64,000 nucleotides of DNA from Prevotella bivia DSM 20514 (GTDB taxonomy: Bacteria > Bacteroidota > Bacteroidia > Bacteroidales > Bacteroidaceae). Shown piece after piece: positions 54,465 to 62,307 of the stretch (the stretch's first letter is position 1; each line of letters starts with the position of its first letter). The position numbers and the translations under genes are program-made. The notes beneath the pieces were generated by a model, which was not told the origin of the DNA, did not search any database, and worked only from the letters and a program-made list of their open reading frames with translations. The DNA lies in the NCBI RefSeq assembly GCF_000262545.1, contig NZ_JH660660.1, positions 396,975-460,974 of the forward strand. Reading direction: 5' to 3'.

Positions 54465-55150
54465 CCTAATTCCGCAACACTATTATAAATTAAACTTTTT
54501 AAGTACCTGAACAACAAAAAGTTGCTTAGGATTTTGCCATGTCAGAATTTTCACTTATCTTAGTGTTACAAAAAAACAAGAGAATCCGACGATAGACATA
54601 GCGAAGATACAAATTAAATCTGAGAGACTCACTCCTTTTGAGGAATTATTTTTGGGTCATGGAGCAATTTGACTCCACACACATTATCATCTGTAATCGA
54701 CTCAACCCTCGATCTAAGGTGTAGATCGTTCCATTTCATAGCACGTTTTCTCGCCACGGCAGAGCTTAAGTAAACTTAGCTCTGCTCATCTGGCTTAACG
54801 AAAATCTTCGTTTCCATCAGAAGGACACGCTGAAGAGGTTCTTTGAGAGATTTGAACAGAATGGGTTCACTATCAATCGCTTCAGAGCTGATTGTGGATT
54901 ATGTTCCGAGCAAATCAATGGCATTGAGTTTGAATAGAACGCTATCCTTGTTGAGAAGTGGAAAGGTAAGGCATATCAACTTGTGATTCAAAGACAGAAA
55001 CGGATGGATGGTGTGCAGGATTTTTGGGAAGGAGAATACACATACCGTTGTATCCTGACTAACGACTATGATTCTTCCGTAAGAGATTCAGTAATGAGAG
55101 GACGTGTAAACGCAATAAGGACGTTCAAGGGCTTAGTTGCGGATTTGAGG
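54465..55150 (+). mobile_element. Decayed IS1380-family element
   Basis: 686 bp between left end CCTAATTCCGCAAC (54465-54478) and right end GTTGCGGATTTGAGG (55136-55150). Inside are in-order fragments of an IS1380 transposase with stops, a frameshift and large deletions. A full element would be about 1.5-1.7 kb, so more than half is lost. It shares 65 bp at the right and 20 bp near the left with the miniature element at 49619-49708, in the same orientation. Confidence 0.82.
54598..55086 (+). pseudogene. IS1380-family transposase remnant
   Basis: Pieces of the family can be read in order: AKIQIKSERLTPFEELFL (54601 on), then, after a frameshift, a segment ending STLDLRC. Next comes RFFERFEQNGFTINRFRADC (about 54835-54895), and KWKGKAYQLVIQRQKRMDG plus EGEYTYRCILTNDYDSSVRD (about 54955-55085). 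An in-frame TAG interrupts the last part near 54939. The DDE-containing C-terminus is deleted. No product is expected. Confidence 0.82.
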
Positions 55151-55275
55151 TATATGTAAAATATATTCACAAGACATCATTTTTTACGTTTGAAACGATG
55201 ATATTTTACTCACTAAAAGGTGATCTTTTGCCGTGTAAAAGATCACCTTTTACGAAGCAAAAGGTTATGTTTTAC
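55151..55275. repeat. Mosaic inverted-repeat block, copy 2
   Basis: Begins exactly at the right end of the decayed IS with TATATGTAAAATATATTCAC, the same sequence as 18613-18632, and stays close for about 60 bp. It then has its own hairpin: AAAAGGTGATCTTTT (55215-55229) pairs perfectly with AAAAGATCACCTTTT (55237-55251) around GCCGTGT. Confidence 0.75.
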
Positions 55276-55478
55276 TTTCGGATATATATAGTATTGACTT
55301 TCAAATACTTATGAAACACAAAAATAATAAACAACGTTTTTATAGGGCTTACGCAATGTAAAATGTTTATCATAACAAAAAACGACAACCTATATGGGTT
55401 ATCGCTCTATCTTTTTATTGTTTGCCAAGCCTAAAAACAAGGCAAACGGTCTTAAAAATAATGTTCTGATGTGGCTTG
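55276..55478. other. Intergenic, one weak hairpin
   Basis: No gene seen. GTTTGCC (55420-55426) and GGCAAAC (55441-55447) form a hairpin about 30 bp past the end of the minus-strand small gene and may end its transcript; no T-run follows. Confidence 0.4.
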
Positions 55479-55565
55479 TTAATCAAGGTTGATCTTTCTT
55501 GAAACAATTAAAATCTCTGCAACGACTGCTGCAACTGTGATAAGAATACCTACTAGAGTTACCAT
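55479..55565 (-). CDS. 28-residue single-span membrane protein
   Basis: A very short frame on the minus strand: ATG at 55565, MVTLVGILITVAAVVAEILI followed by VSRKINLD and a TAA at 55479. About 20 hydrophobic residues form one membrane span with a positively charged C-terminal end. It has an AGGAAAA ribosome-binding-like sequence just before the ATG. A perfect hairpin (55587-55607) and a TACCTTTG promoter element (55641-55648) lie upstream. This complete set of signals argues for a real gene. Function unknown; small proteins of this kind often modulate membrane transporters or kinases. Confidence 0.6.
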   Translation of the reverse strand: MVTLVGILITVAAVVAEILIVSRKINLD

Positions 55566-55586
55566 AATTTTCCTTTCTTCTTTTGT

Positions 55587-55607
55587 GTAAGATCCCTTTG
55601 ATCTTAC
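55587..55607 (-). promoter_or_regulatory. Leader hairpin of the small membrane protein gene
   Basis: GTAAGATC and GATCTTAC pair perfectly around a five-base loop, 22 bases before the ATG at 55565. It may protect or regulate the short mRNA. Confidence 0.55.
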
Positions 55608-55640
55608 GGATTATTAAATTTTCATTCTGTTTTACGTATG

Positions 55641-55648
55641 CAAAGGTA
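55641..55648 (-). promoter_or_regulatory. -7 element of the small membrane protein gene
   Basis: The minus strand reads TACCTTTG, a perfect TAnnTTTG, 75 bp before the small gene's ATG. No TTTG at -33. Confidence 0.5.
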
Positions 55649-55802
55649 CGACGAAAAAAGGGTAATGTGTTTAAAAACGAAAGAAAAATTTATAATATCG
55701 AATATTTGTTGATACAAATCAATACCGTTATGATAAGTCAAGAAAAGGTGGGAAATAAGAAAATTACGGCGAAAAGATGTAGGTAAAAAGCTCCTTTCAA
55801 CG

Positions 55803-55810
55803 TAACTTTG
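55803..55810 (+). promoter_or_regulatory. -7 element of the 38-residue gene
   Basis: TAACTTTG, a perfect TAnnTTTG, 85 bp before the ATG at 55896. No -33 TTTG. Confidence 0.5.
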
Positions 55811-55895
55811 CGCTGCTTACGAATAGAAAACCGAAAGGTTTTGTTTCGAAAGACTATGGATAATAAACTAGAGATAACTTTAAAAGGGAAAAAGT

Positions 55896-56012
55896 ATGCA
55901 TAAGTTAATAGCAGCAAACAAGGAAAACGAGAGCAATGTAAGCACTCGTATTGAGCTGATGCAACAAGCTCGTCATGCAATGATCGACAGAAGAAGCAGT
56001 AAGGTAAATTAA
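55896..56012 (+). CDS. 38-residue small soluble protein
   Basis: ATG at 55896, preceded by TAAAAGGGAAAA, a plausible ribosome binding site. The product is MHKLIAANKENESNVSTRIE followed by LMQQARHAMIDRRSSKVN, stopping at 56012. It is polar and probably one helix, with no signal or membrane segment. A perfect -7 box upstream and a strong bidirectional terminator 27 bp downstream make an isolated transcription unit. I do not recognise it. It could be a real small protein or the decoding part of a small RNA. Confidence 0.5.
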   Translation: MHKLIAANKENESNVSTRIELMQQARHAMIDRRSSKVN

Positions 56013-56038
56013 CTGTTTCATATTGAATGAATTAAAAA

Positions 56039-56077
56039 AAAGAACCATCCTACGTCAAAGGCTTAGGATGGTTCTTT
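56039..56077. terminator. Bidirectional terminator between the 38-residue gene and msrBA
   Basis: AAAGAACCATCCTA pairs perfectly with TAGGATGGTTCTTT around an 11-base loop, with A-run on one side and T-run on the other. Serves both convergent genes. Confidence 0.92.
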
Positions 56078-56116
56078 TGGTTTCTCTATTATTCCTAGTG
56101 AGTTTATCAACAACTA

Positions 56117-57223
56117 TTACTTTGTACTTTGCGATTGTCTATGCGCTCTGCTAGCTTTCCGCGCATACTCAAATAGCGACGTAGGCAAGTGGCAATAGCC
56201 CGTAGGATTTTTCACGAGATAGTCTTGATGATATTCTTCTGCCCTATAGAAGTTGCTTAGAGGGAGATTTTCTACAGCTATATGCTCATTGAGCTGACGT
56301 TGCTCTGCAGCAAAAACCTTCTCTATCACGGCTTTATCAGCAGGATCGACATAATAAACACCCGTGCGATATTGTGTTCCCTTGTCGTGTCCCTGCTGAT
56401 CAATACTTGTAGGATCGATCGCCTTGAAATAAAGTTGTAGCAAGAACTCAAGCGATACTTTCTGTGGATCGTAGGTTATATGCACTGTTTCGGCATAGCC
56501 TGTACGGTCGGTACATACATCTTCATAAGTAGGATTAGCAATATTACCATTGGCATAACCCACTTCTGTGGCAACAACACCATCCACTTGCTTTATATAA
56601 TGCTCTGTTCCCCAGAAGCATCCACCAGCTAAATATATTTCTTTCATTGGCTTTAATAATTTAATATAGGCACCGTATCCCTCACGCTTCATATCTTGTA
56701 GGGGAATAAAGCGCAGCGATGCACTGTTAATACAATAACGTGTACCACCTTTATCTGATGGTCCATCGTCGAATACATGTCCTAAATGGGCTTTTCCTGT
56801 ACGACTTTTCACCTCTGTACGTACCATACCATGCGACTTATCAGTATGTTCCACAAGCAGTTTTTTGTCGATAGGCTTACTAAAAGCAGGCCATCCACAG
56901 CCCGAATCGTACTTATCCGTAGAAAGGAAAAGCGGTTCGCCCGTAGTAATATCTACATAAATACCGGGGCGGAACTCCTTGTCGTACTCATTTGTAAACG
57001 GACGCTCGGTGGCAGCATGCTGTGTAACAGCATATTGTTCAGCCGTCAAACGCTTACGAAGTTCGGCTTCGGAGGGTTTCTTGAAAGAGGTACGTTGTGT
57101 GGTAATGGGGTTGTCTGTCATAATGGTATCATTCGTTTGGTTTCCTCGTGCAGCATTCTGGCAAGCACTAGTGAGCGTAATTCCGATAAAAGAGAAGAGG
57201 AAAGCGAGTATAAAAGTTTTCAT
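56117..57223 (-). CDS. MsrB-MsrA fusion lipoprotein (methionine sulfoxide reductase)
   Basis: 368 residues. Lipoprotein signal with Cys21 (TSAC). MsrB comes first (about 50-190) with [24 protein letters not shown] and the catalytic cysteine in RYCINSASL. The usual zinc-binding CXXC pairs of many MsrB proteins are absent. MsrA follows (about 195-350) with catalytic [11 protein letters not shown] and EVGYANGN, and YHQDYL near the end. It repairs both stereoisomers of oxidised methionine in the periplasm. The MsrB-MsrA order is the reverse of the common A-B fusions. trxB lies upstream, though reduction of a periplasmic enzyme would need a membrane carrier. Confidence 0.93.
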   Translation of the reverse strand: MKTFILAFLFSFIGITLTSACQNAARGNQTNDTIMTDNPITTQRTSFKKPSEAELRKRLTAEQYAVTQHAATERPFTNEYDKEFRPGIYVDITTGEPLFLSTDKYDSGCGWPAFSKPIDKKLLVEHTDKSHGMVRTEVKSRTGKAHLGHVFDDGPSDKGGTRYCINSASLRFIPLQDMKREGYGAYIKLLKPMKEIYLAGGCFWGTEHYIKQVDGVVATEVGYANGNIANPTYEDVCTDRTGYAETVHITYDPQKVSLEFLLQLYFKAIDPTSIDQQGHDKGTQYRTGVYYVDPADKAVIEKVFAAEQRQLNEHIAVENLPLSNFYRAEEYHQDYLVKNPTGYCHLPTSLFEYARKASRAHRQSQSTK

Positions 57224-57286
57224 GTTAATTAAGTTTTAAGTATTAATAAAATTGAGAATTGTGTTTTATTGAGCGTTGGTTCTATT

Positions 57287-57395
57287 AAAAATTGAGAGTT
57301 GAAAGAGGGAAAAGTGTTTTAGAACCGTTTATACCTTTATTATTGTTTACCTTCTTTTCGTCGTTCGAGGACAAGAACTTTCAACTCTCAATTTT
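57287..57395. repeat. 18-bp perfect inverted repeat after trxB
   Basis: AAAATTGAGAGTTGAAAG (57287-57304) and its exact complement CTTTCAACTCTCAATTTT (57378-57395) bracket 73 bases. The right arm sits 4 bp past the trxB stop. It may be a transcript-end structure or a small dispersed repeat. Confidence 0.7.
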
Positions 57396-57398
57396 CAA

Positions 57399-58334
57399 TT
57401 ATTTTAAAGATTGCAAATAACGATCAGCCTCAATAGCTGCCATAGAACCTGTGCCTGCAGCGATAACCCCTTGACGATAAACAGGGTCGGCAACATCGCC
57501 AGCTGCATAAACACCTTCTACAGAAGTAGCAGTAGAGAAGCCCTTCGTAACAAGGAAACCATGATCGTCCATTTCTAGCTGCCCCTTGAAGAGTTCAGTG
57601 TTAGGAGAATGTCCAATAGCGAGGAAGAAGCCATCAATTGGCAAATCGAACTTTTCTTCGTTAGGTTCACCCTTAAAGCGAACGAGGTGAGCACCCTCAA
57701 CACCGTCTTGTCCATAGAGTCCTACGGTGTTGGTATTGTAAAGGATTTCAATATTTTCTTGCTTTTCCACACGCTTACGCATAATATCAGCCGCACGAAG
57801 ATGATCTTTACGAACTATCATATATACCTTCTTAGCCAATCCAGAGAGATACATTGCCTCTTCACAAGCAGTGTCGCCACCACCCACAACAGCTACCACG
57901 CGCTTACGATAAAAGAAACCATCACAAGTAGCACAAGCACTGACACCTTGTCCACGATACTTCTCCTCGTCTGCCAAACCTAGATATTTAGCCGATGCGC
58001 CTGTAGCAATAATAATGGTTTGTGTTTCTATCTCGTTACCGCGTTCGTCCTTAGCAATGAAGGGTCGCTTACTTAGATCCACTTCAACAATAGAGCCATC
58101 GCGAATATCAGCACCATAATTCTCGGCTTGTTGCTTCATCTCTAACATAAGTTGGTTAGCATCAATACCCTCATGAAACCCTGGGAAATTCTCAATTATT
58201 GTAGTAGTAGTAAGCTGTCCACCTGGTTGTAATCCAGCATAAAGCACTGGTTGGTGGTTAGCACGTCCAGCATAAATGGCTGCTGTATATCCAGCAGGAC
58301 CACTGCCGATGATTAATGTCTGAATTTTTTCCAT
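57399..58334 (-). CDS. trxB: Thioredoxin reductase
   Basis: 311 residues. FAD motif IIGSGPAGYTAAIYAGRA at the N-terminus, redox-active CATC in VSACATCDGFFY (around residue 136), NADPH-binding VVGGGDTACEEAMYL, and FAD-contact GVYAAGDVADPVYRQ at the C-terminus. It uses NADPH to reduce thioredoxin in the cytoplasm. Length and motifs are standard for low-molecular-weight bacterial enzymes. No thioredoxin gene is adjacent. Confidence 0.97.
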   Translation of the reverse strand: MEKIQTLIIGSGPAGYTAAIYAGRANHQPVLYAGLQPGGQLTTTTIIENFPGFHEGIDANQLMLEMKQQAENYGADIRDGSIVEVDLSKRPFIAKDERGNEIETQTIIIATGASAKYLGLADEEKYRGQGVSACATCDGFFYRKRVVAVVGGGDTACEEAMYLSGLAKKVYMIVRKDHLRAADIMRKRVEKQENIEILYNTNTVGLYGQDGVEGAHLVRFKGEPNEEKFDLPIDGFFLAIGHSPNTELFKGQLEMDDHGFLVTKGFSTATSVEGVYAAGDVADPVYRQGVIAAGTGSMAAIEADRYLQSLK

Positions 58335-58429
58335 ATATTATTTTATATTTCTACGCTTTATCTATTTAACTGCGAAGATACAAATATTTAATAAATCGAC
58401 AAAGATGAAAATACAATTATTAAGTCAAA

Positions 58430-58951
58430 TTAGCCTTTTATCATTCTATACCCCAACGCGTTTAATTCAACAGCAGCCCCCATTACATACAATTGCTGGA
58501 GTGCATCAACAAAAGCAAGAAAAGCCTCTTTACTACCGGGCTGAATACCGAGGTGCATAAGTTTGTTATTAGTACGAGATGCACATTCTCCTACTACCTC
58601 TAACCAGAATTTCTGATCGTCCTCACTTAACAAGAGTACCTTTTGGAGGATATATTCGTCCATGTGATCATAATTGATACGATCACGAAGATAGAGGTAA
58701 AGATTATCTACCTTATTATATAATTCCCAATCTTCGTCCCAATACTTAGCAATAGCCATTCCAATATACATCATCCACCCTAAAGCAGCAGTAGGATATA
58801 GTGCAAACTCGCGGATACCATCAGGCAAATATGCTTCGGCTATTTGCTGCCATTTATCGGCAATATCAGGAGTAGTAGGTAGGATTTCATCTATTAAACC
58901 ACGTGAAAGTAAATACTGAGTGAGATCTTGTTGAAAAGGAAACATAGACAT
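58430..58951 (-). CDS. Conserved hypothetical protein
   Basis: 173 residues, no signal peptide. Mostly helical, tryptophan- and tyrosine-rich, with stretches such as YPTAALGWMMYIGMAIAKYW and DWELYNKVDNLYLYLRDRIN. I do not recognise a characterised family. It precedes trxB by about 95 bp in the same direction and may be cotranscribed. The good coding character and ATG with purine-rich upstream sequence support a real gene. Confidence 0.7.
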   Translation of the reverse strand: MSMFPFQQDLTQYLLSRGLIDEILPTTPDIADKWQQIAEAYLPDGIREFALYPTAALGWMMYIGMAIAKYWDEDWELYNKVDNLYLYLRDRINYDHMDEYILQKVLLLSEDDQKFWLEVVGECASRTNNKLMHLGIQPGSKEAFLAFVDALQQLYVMGAAVELNALGYRMIKG

Positions 58952-59102
58952 AAGAAATAGAGATTTTAAAGTTGAATTCTAAACAATTAGGAATAATTGC
59001 GATATTAATTTATCTATCATTTGATGGCAATAAACAACCTAACTATATGAAATAAAAAAAGGACGAATCTATTACTAGATGTCGCCCTGATGAAAGGAGG
59101 AG

Positions 59103-59175
59103 TGGTGCTTCTTGGAGTCGAACCAAGGACACACGGATTTTCAGTCCGATGCTCTACCACCTGAGCTAAAGCACC
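59103..59175 (-). tRNA. tRNA-Phe (GAA)
   Basis: On the minus strand a 73-base cloverleaf: acceptor GGTGCTT/AAGCACC, D-arm GCTC-AGGTGGTA-GAGC, anticodon loop CTGAAAA with anticodon GAA, and T-arm CTTGG-TTCGACT-CCAAG. Discriminator A; CCA is not encoded. The top pair of the anticodon stem is a T-T mismatch. Confidence 0.96.
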
Positions 59176-59231
59176 CCTTCTGATTTATTTAAACATTTAT
59201 GAGCGTTACACTCATTTCTGTTTTGCGAGTG

Positions 59232-59239
59232 CAAAGGTA
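59232..59239 (-). promoter_or_regulatory. -7 element of tRNA-Phe
   Basis: Minus strand TACCTTTG, perfect TAnnTTTG, 56 bp upstream of the tRNA 5' end. Confidence 0.5.
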
Positions 59240-59317
59240 CAAACTTTTTCTATACTAGCAAGCGAGAGATTAAAAAAGTTTGTCTTTTTAACGTTTGTTT
59301 TATATTCAACACCTTCT

Positions 59318-60256
59318 CTACACAAAGAACATTGCCACTCCCACTACAGATATTACTGCTCCTAATACGCTTTTTACTGTTATCTTCTGATGAAAAAGAA
59401 AATAAGTAGGTAGCAAAATCATAATTGGGGTAGTAGCCATAATGGTACTAGCGACACCAGCCACCGTATATTGCGAAGCCATCAATGAGAGCCCGACACC
59501 GATAACAGGTCCTGTTAATACTGCTAATATGATAAAAAACATTCCCTTTAGATCGGTACTACTGCGTTTAAAGTCGGAAAGCTTTCCCTTTACAATTAGT
59601 AAAGCAGAGAAACAAAGTAATCCAGCTACTAAGCGTATGATATTTGCAGAGAACGGTATTTCAAGCGAAAACTTAGCTAAATAGTCTTTCGGAACTATAT
59701 GGGTATAGTGATGCAGACCAATAACGCTTAACACATAGCCCACGCCCTGCCCTATTCCTGCACCTAAACCGAAGAGAACCCCCCGAAGAGGAAGATCAAG
59801 GCTAACAAGCTTCTTACCTTGCCCACGTCCTAACACTGAAATTGCAATACCTAGGAGTGTTACAAGCATTGCCACAATATTCATAAGTGTCATGCGCTGA
59901 CCCATCAACACCCAAGCCGAAATAGCAGAGAAAATAGGGGCTGTAGTCATAAAAAGTTGACCATATCTTGACCCAATAGACAAATAACTATTAAGCAAAC
60001 AAATATCACCTATGAAGAAGCCTACCGCTCCTGATAATAAAAGCCACACCCACGTTTCTACATCAGCATACTGTGGTAAGGCACTTCCCATAAGCACCCA
60101 ACAAAGTATCATAGAGCAAGCCAAACCTAAAAGCATACGCCAAACATTGGTAACAGATACGCCAAAGCGCTTGCTCGACACCTCACATGTAAGCGCTGCT
60201 GCTGTCCATAGTGCAGCAACAGCTAAACTAATAAACTCACCAATAAAGTTCATCAC
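59318..60256 (-). CDS. DMT-superfamily (EamA) permease
   Basis: 312 residues with ten predicted membrane segments in two repeats of five, the EamA layout. Typical blocks are GAVGFFIGDICLLNSYLSIGSRYGQLFMT in the first half and GVASTIMATTPIMILLPTYFLF with VKSVLGAVISVVGVAMFFV at the end. Probably exports metabolites or amino acids; substrate unknown. Starts 7 bp after thiL. A start one codon later is equally possible. Confidence 0.85.
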   Translation of the reverse strand: MMNFIGEFISLAVAALWTAAALTCEVSSKRFGVSVTNVWRMLLGLACSMILCWVLMGSALPQYADVETWVWLLLSGAVGFFIGDICLLNSYLSIGSRYGQLFMTTAPIFSAISAWVLMGQRMTLMNIVAMLVTLLGIAISVLGRGQGKKLVSLDLPLRGVLFGLGAGIGQGVGYVLSVIGLHHYTHIVPKDYLAKFSLEIPFSANIIRLVAGLLCFSALLIVKGKLSDFKRSSTDLKGMFFIILAVLTGPVIGVGLSLMASQYTVAGVASTIMATTPIMILLPTYFLFHQKITVKSVLGAVISVVGVAMFFV

Positions 60257-60263
60257 ACATTAA

Positions 60264-61367
60264 TTATTGATTAGACCATCCTTGTGCTTGAAGTTCAAAC
60301 TCATTGCCATCACGAGCAATGAGAAAAGCACCAAGGTTTGATTTGGTAATATAGCCTATTTGATGAACACCTTCGATATGCTCAAGCTTTTCATGATCGC
60401 CAATAGGACAAGTAAAAAGCAACTCATAGTCCTCACCACCATTCAGTGCGGCAGTAGTAAGGTTCATATTAAACTCTTCGCAAGTAGAAGCCGTTTGGAA
60501 ATCAATAGGAAGTTTATCTTCGTACACTCGACAACCGCAATCGCTCTCTTTACAGATGTGTTTGAGTTCGGAAGCTAATCCATCAGAAATGTCTATCATT
60601 GAAGTTGGATGAATACCAGCGGTGTGAAGCACCTCTAACATATCACCACGTGCTTCTGGTTTTAACTGTCTATCTATGAGATACTCCTTACCAGCAAAGT
60701 CGGGTTGAAAAGCATCAAGAAGTTCCTTCTCTTTCGCCAAAGCTTGCAATCGTAACTTGTCATCTGCATCTTGAGCAGCTTTCACCTTCTGCTGATACTC
60801 TTGTATTTGCTGATAGTAAACGGTTTTTTCACGCTCTAAGATCTGAAGCCCCATATAAGCTGCACCGAGATCGCCTGTTACACAAATCAAATCGGTTTCA
60901 TGCGCCCCACTGCGAAGTACTATGTCTTCTGGAGCAGCTTCACCTAAACAAGTTAAAGTAATAGCTAATCCTGTATAAGAAGAAGTGGTATCACCACCTA
61001 CTATATCCACATTCCATTTCTTGCAAGCACGACGCAATCCTAGATAAAAGCTGTCAAGATCGCTCACTCCAAAACGCTTACCAAGTGCGATAGTACATAA
61101 TATTTGACGTGGACTACCATTCATTGCAAATATATTGCTTATCGTTGCCATAGCACACTTATAAGCTAGGTGTTCCATATCAATGTAAGTAAGATCAAAC
61201 TGGATACCTTCCATAAACATTTGTGTAGTAACAAGTGTCTGCTTATCACCATAGCTCACCACTGCTGCATCATCGCGAAGTGCTACCACAGTTGATGTGT
61301 TTTGTATCTTTATATCTTTTGTAAAGCGATCGATCAAGCCGAATTCGCCAAGTTCTTTTATTTCCAT
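60264..61367 (-). CDS. thiL: Thiamine-monophosphate kinase
   Basis: 367 residues. ThiL/PurM-fold blocks: GEFGLIDRF at the N-terminus, ALRDDAAVV, VDIVGGDTTSS, CVTGDLGAAYMG, MIDISDGLASELKHI and LNGGEDYELLF. It phosphorylates thiamine monophosphate to the active diphosphate. An insertion of about 45 residues, lysine/glutamine-rich and helical (QEYQQKVKAAQDADDKLRLQ), sits after GLQILEREKT. It makes the protein longer than E. coli ThiL (325). Confidence 0.94.
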   Translation of the reverse strand: MEIKELGEFGLIDRFTKDIKIQNTSTVVALRDDAAVVSYGDKQTLVTTQMFMEGIQFDLTYIDMEHLAYKCAMATISNIFAMNGSPRQILCTIALGKRFGVSDLDSFYLGLRRACKKWNVDIVGGDTTSSYTGLAITLTCLGEAAPEDIVLRSGAHETDLICVTGDLGAAYMGLQILEREKTVYYQQIQEYQQKVKAAQDADDKLRLQALAKEKELLDAFQPDFAGKEYLIDRQLKPEARGDMLEVLHTAGIHPTSMIDISDGLASELKHICKESDCGCRVYEDKLPIDFQTASTCEEFNMNLTTAALNGGEDYELLFTCPIGDHEKLEHIEGVHQIGYITKSNLGAFLIARDGNEFELQAQGWSNQ

Positions 61368-61497
61368 TATTATTTGTTAAGGCTAATAGAGAGAATGAAG
61401 AGCTAAAGGAGTAGATAAAGATAAGTGGTTTTTAGAAGTATTATACGTTTCGTACTCTAAACACCTTAGTATCTTTATCCACGCTAATAATAGTACC

Positions 61498-62307
61498 TTA
61501 TGATCTCTTTATGATCTCGCGGAATATCTCTGTCATACGAGGTTGGGCAGAATTAGCCGCTTCTTGCACCTCCTCATGGCTCACCTCTACAGGCACATCA
61601 AAGCCCCCAAGATCGGTAATAACACTGATACCAAACACACGAATACCACTGTGGCGAGCTACAATAACCTCTGGAACAGTACTCATACCTACAGCGTCTC
61701 CGCCTAGGATACGATACATCTTATATTCAGCAGGTGTCTCAAAAGTAGGACCTTGCACTCCAACATAAACCCCATGCTTTACGCGGATATTTTTTTCGGC
61801 TGCAATCTTATCAGCAAGTGCTATCAAAGCATGGTCGTAAGGCTCGTGCATATCAGGAAAACGAGGTCCTGTTGGGAAATTCTTACCACGCAAAGGATGC
61901 TCTGGGAAGAAGTTAATATGATCAGTTATAATCATTAACTCACCTATTTTAAATTCAGGGTTCATACCACCCGATGCATTAGAAACAAACAAAGTTTTAA
62001 TACCCAACTCGTGCATTACACGTACAGGGAAAGTTACCTGCTTCATATCATAACCTTCATAGTAGTGGAATCTTCCCTGCATAGCCATAATATCTTTACC
62101 TCCGAGCTTACCGAAGATCAATTTCCCAGAATGTCCTTCAACTGTTGATACTGGAAAGTTTGGAATATCGCTATATGAAAATTCGTAACTATCTGTTATC
62201 TCTGAAGCTAATTGTCCTAGGCCTGTTCCCAGAACGATTGCTGTTTCTGGGTTTGTTGACATTCTTTCTCTTAGCCAAGATGCTGTTTCTTGAATTTTTT
62301 CGTACAT
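61498..62307 (-). CDS. punA: Purine nucleoside phosphorylase
   Basis: 269 residues of the trimeric PNP type. Phosphate-loop AIVLGTGLGQL, VEGHSGKLIFGKLGG, MQGRFHYYEGYD, SNASGGMNPEFKIGELMII and EVIVARHSG are all present. It cleaves guanosine or inosine to base and ribose-1-phosphate. Its first 39 codons overlap the end of lpxK in a different frame; the phosphate loop itself lies inside the overlap, so a later start cannot avoid it. Confidence 0.94.
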   Translation of the reverse strand: MYEKIQETASWLRERMSTNPETAIVLGTGLGQLASEITDSYEFSYSDIPNFPVSTVEGHSGKLIFGKLGGKDIMAMQGRFHYYEGYDMKQVTFPVRVMHELGIKTLFVSNASGGMNPEFKIGELMIITDHINFFPEHPLRGKNFPTGPRFPDMHEPYDHALIALADKIAAEKNIRVKHGVYVGVQGPTFETPAEYKMYRILGGDAVGMSTVPEVIVARHSGIRVFGISVITDLGGFDVPVEVSHEEVQEAANSAQPRMTEIFREIIKRS

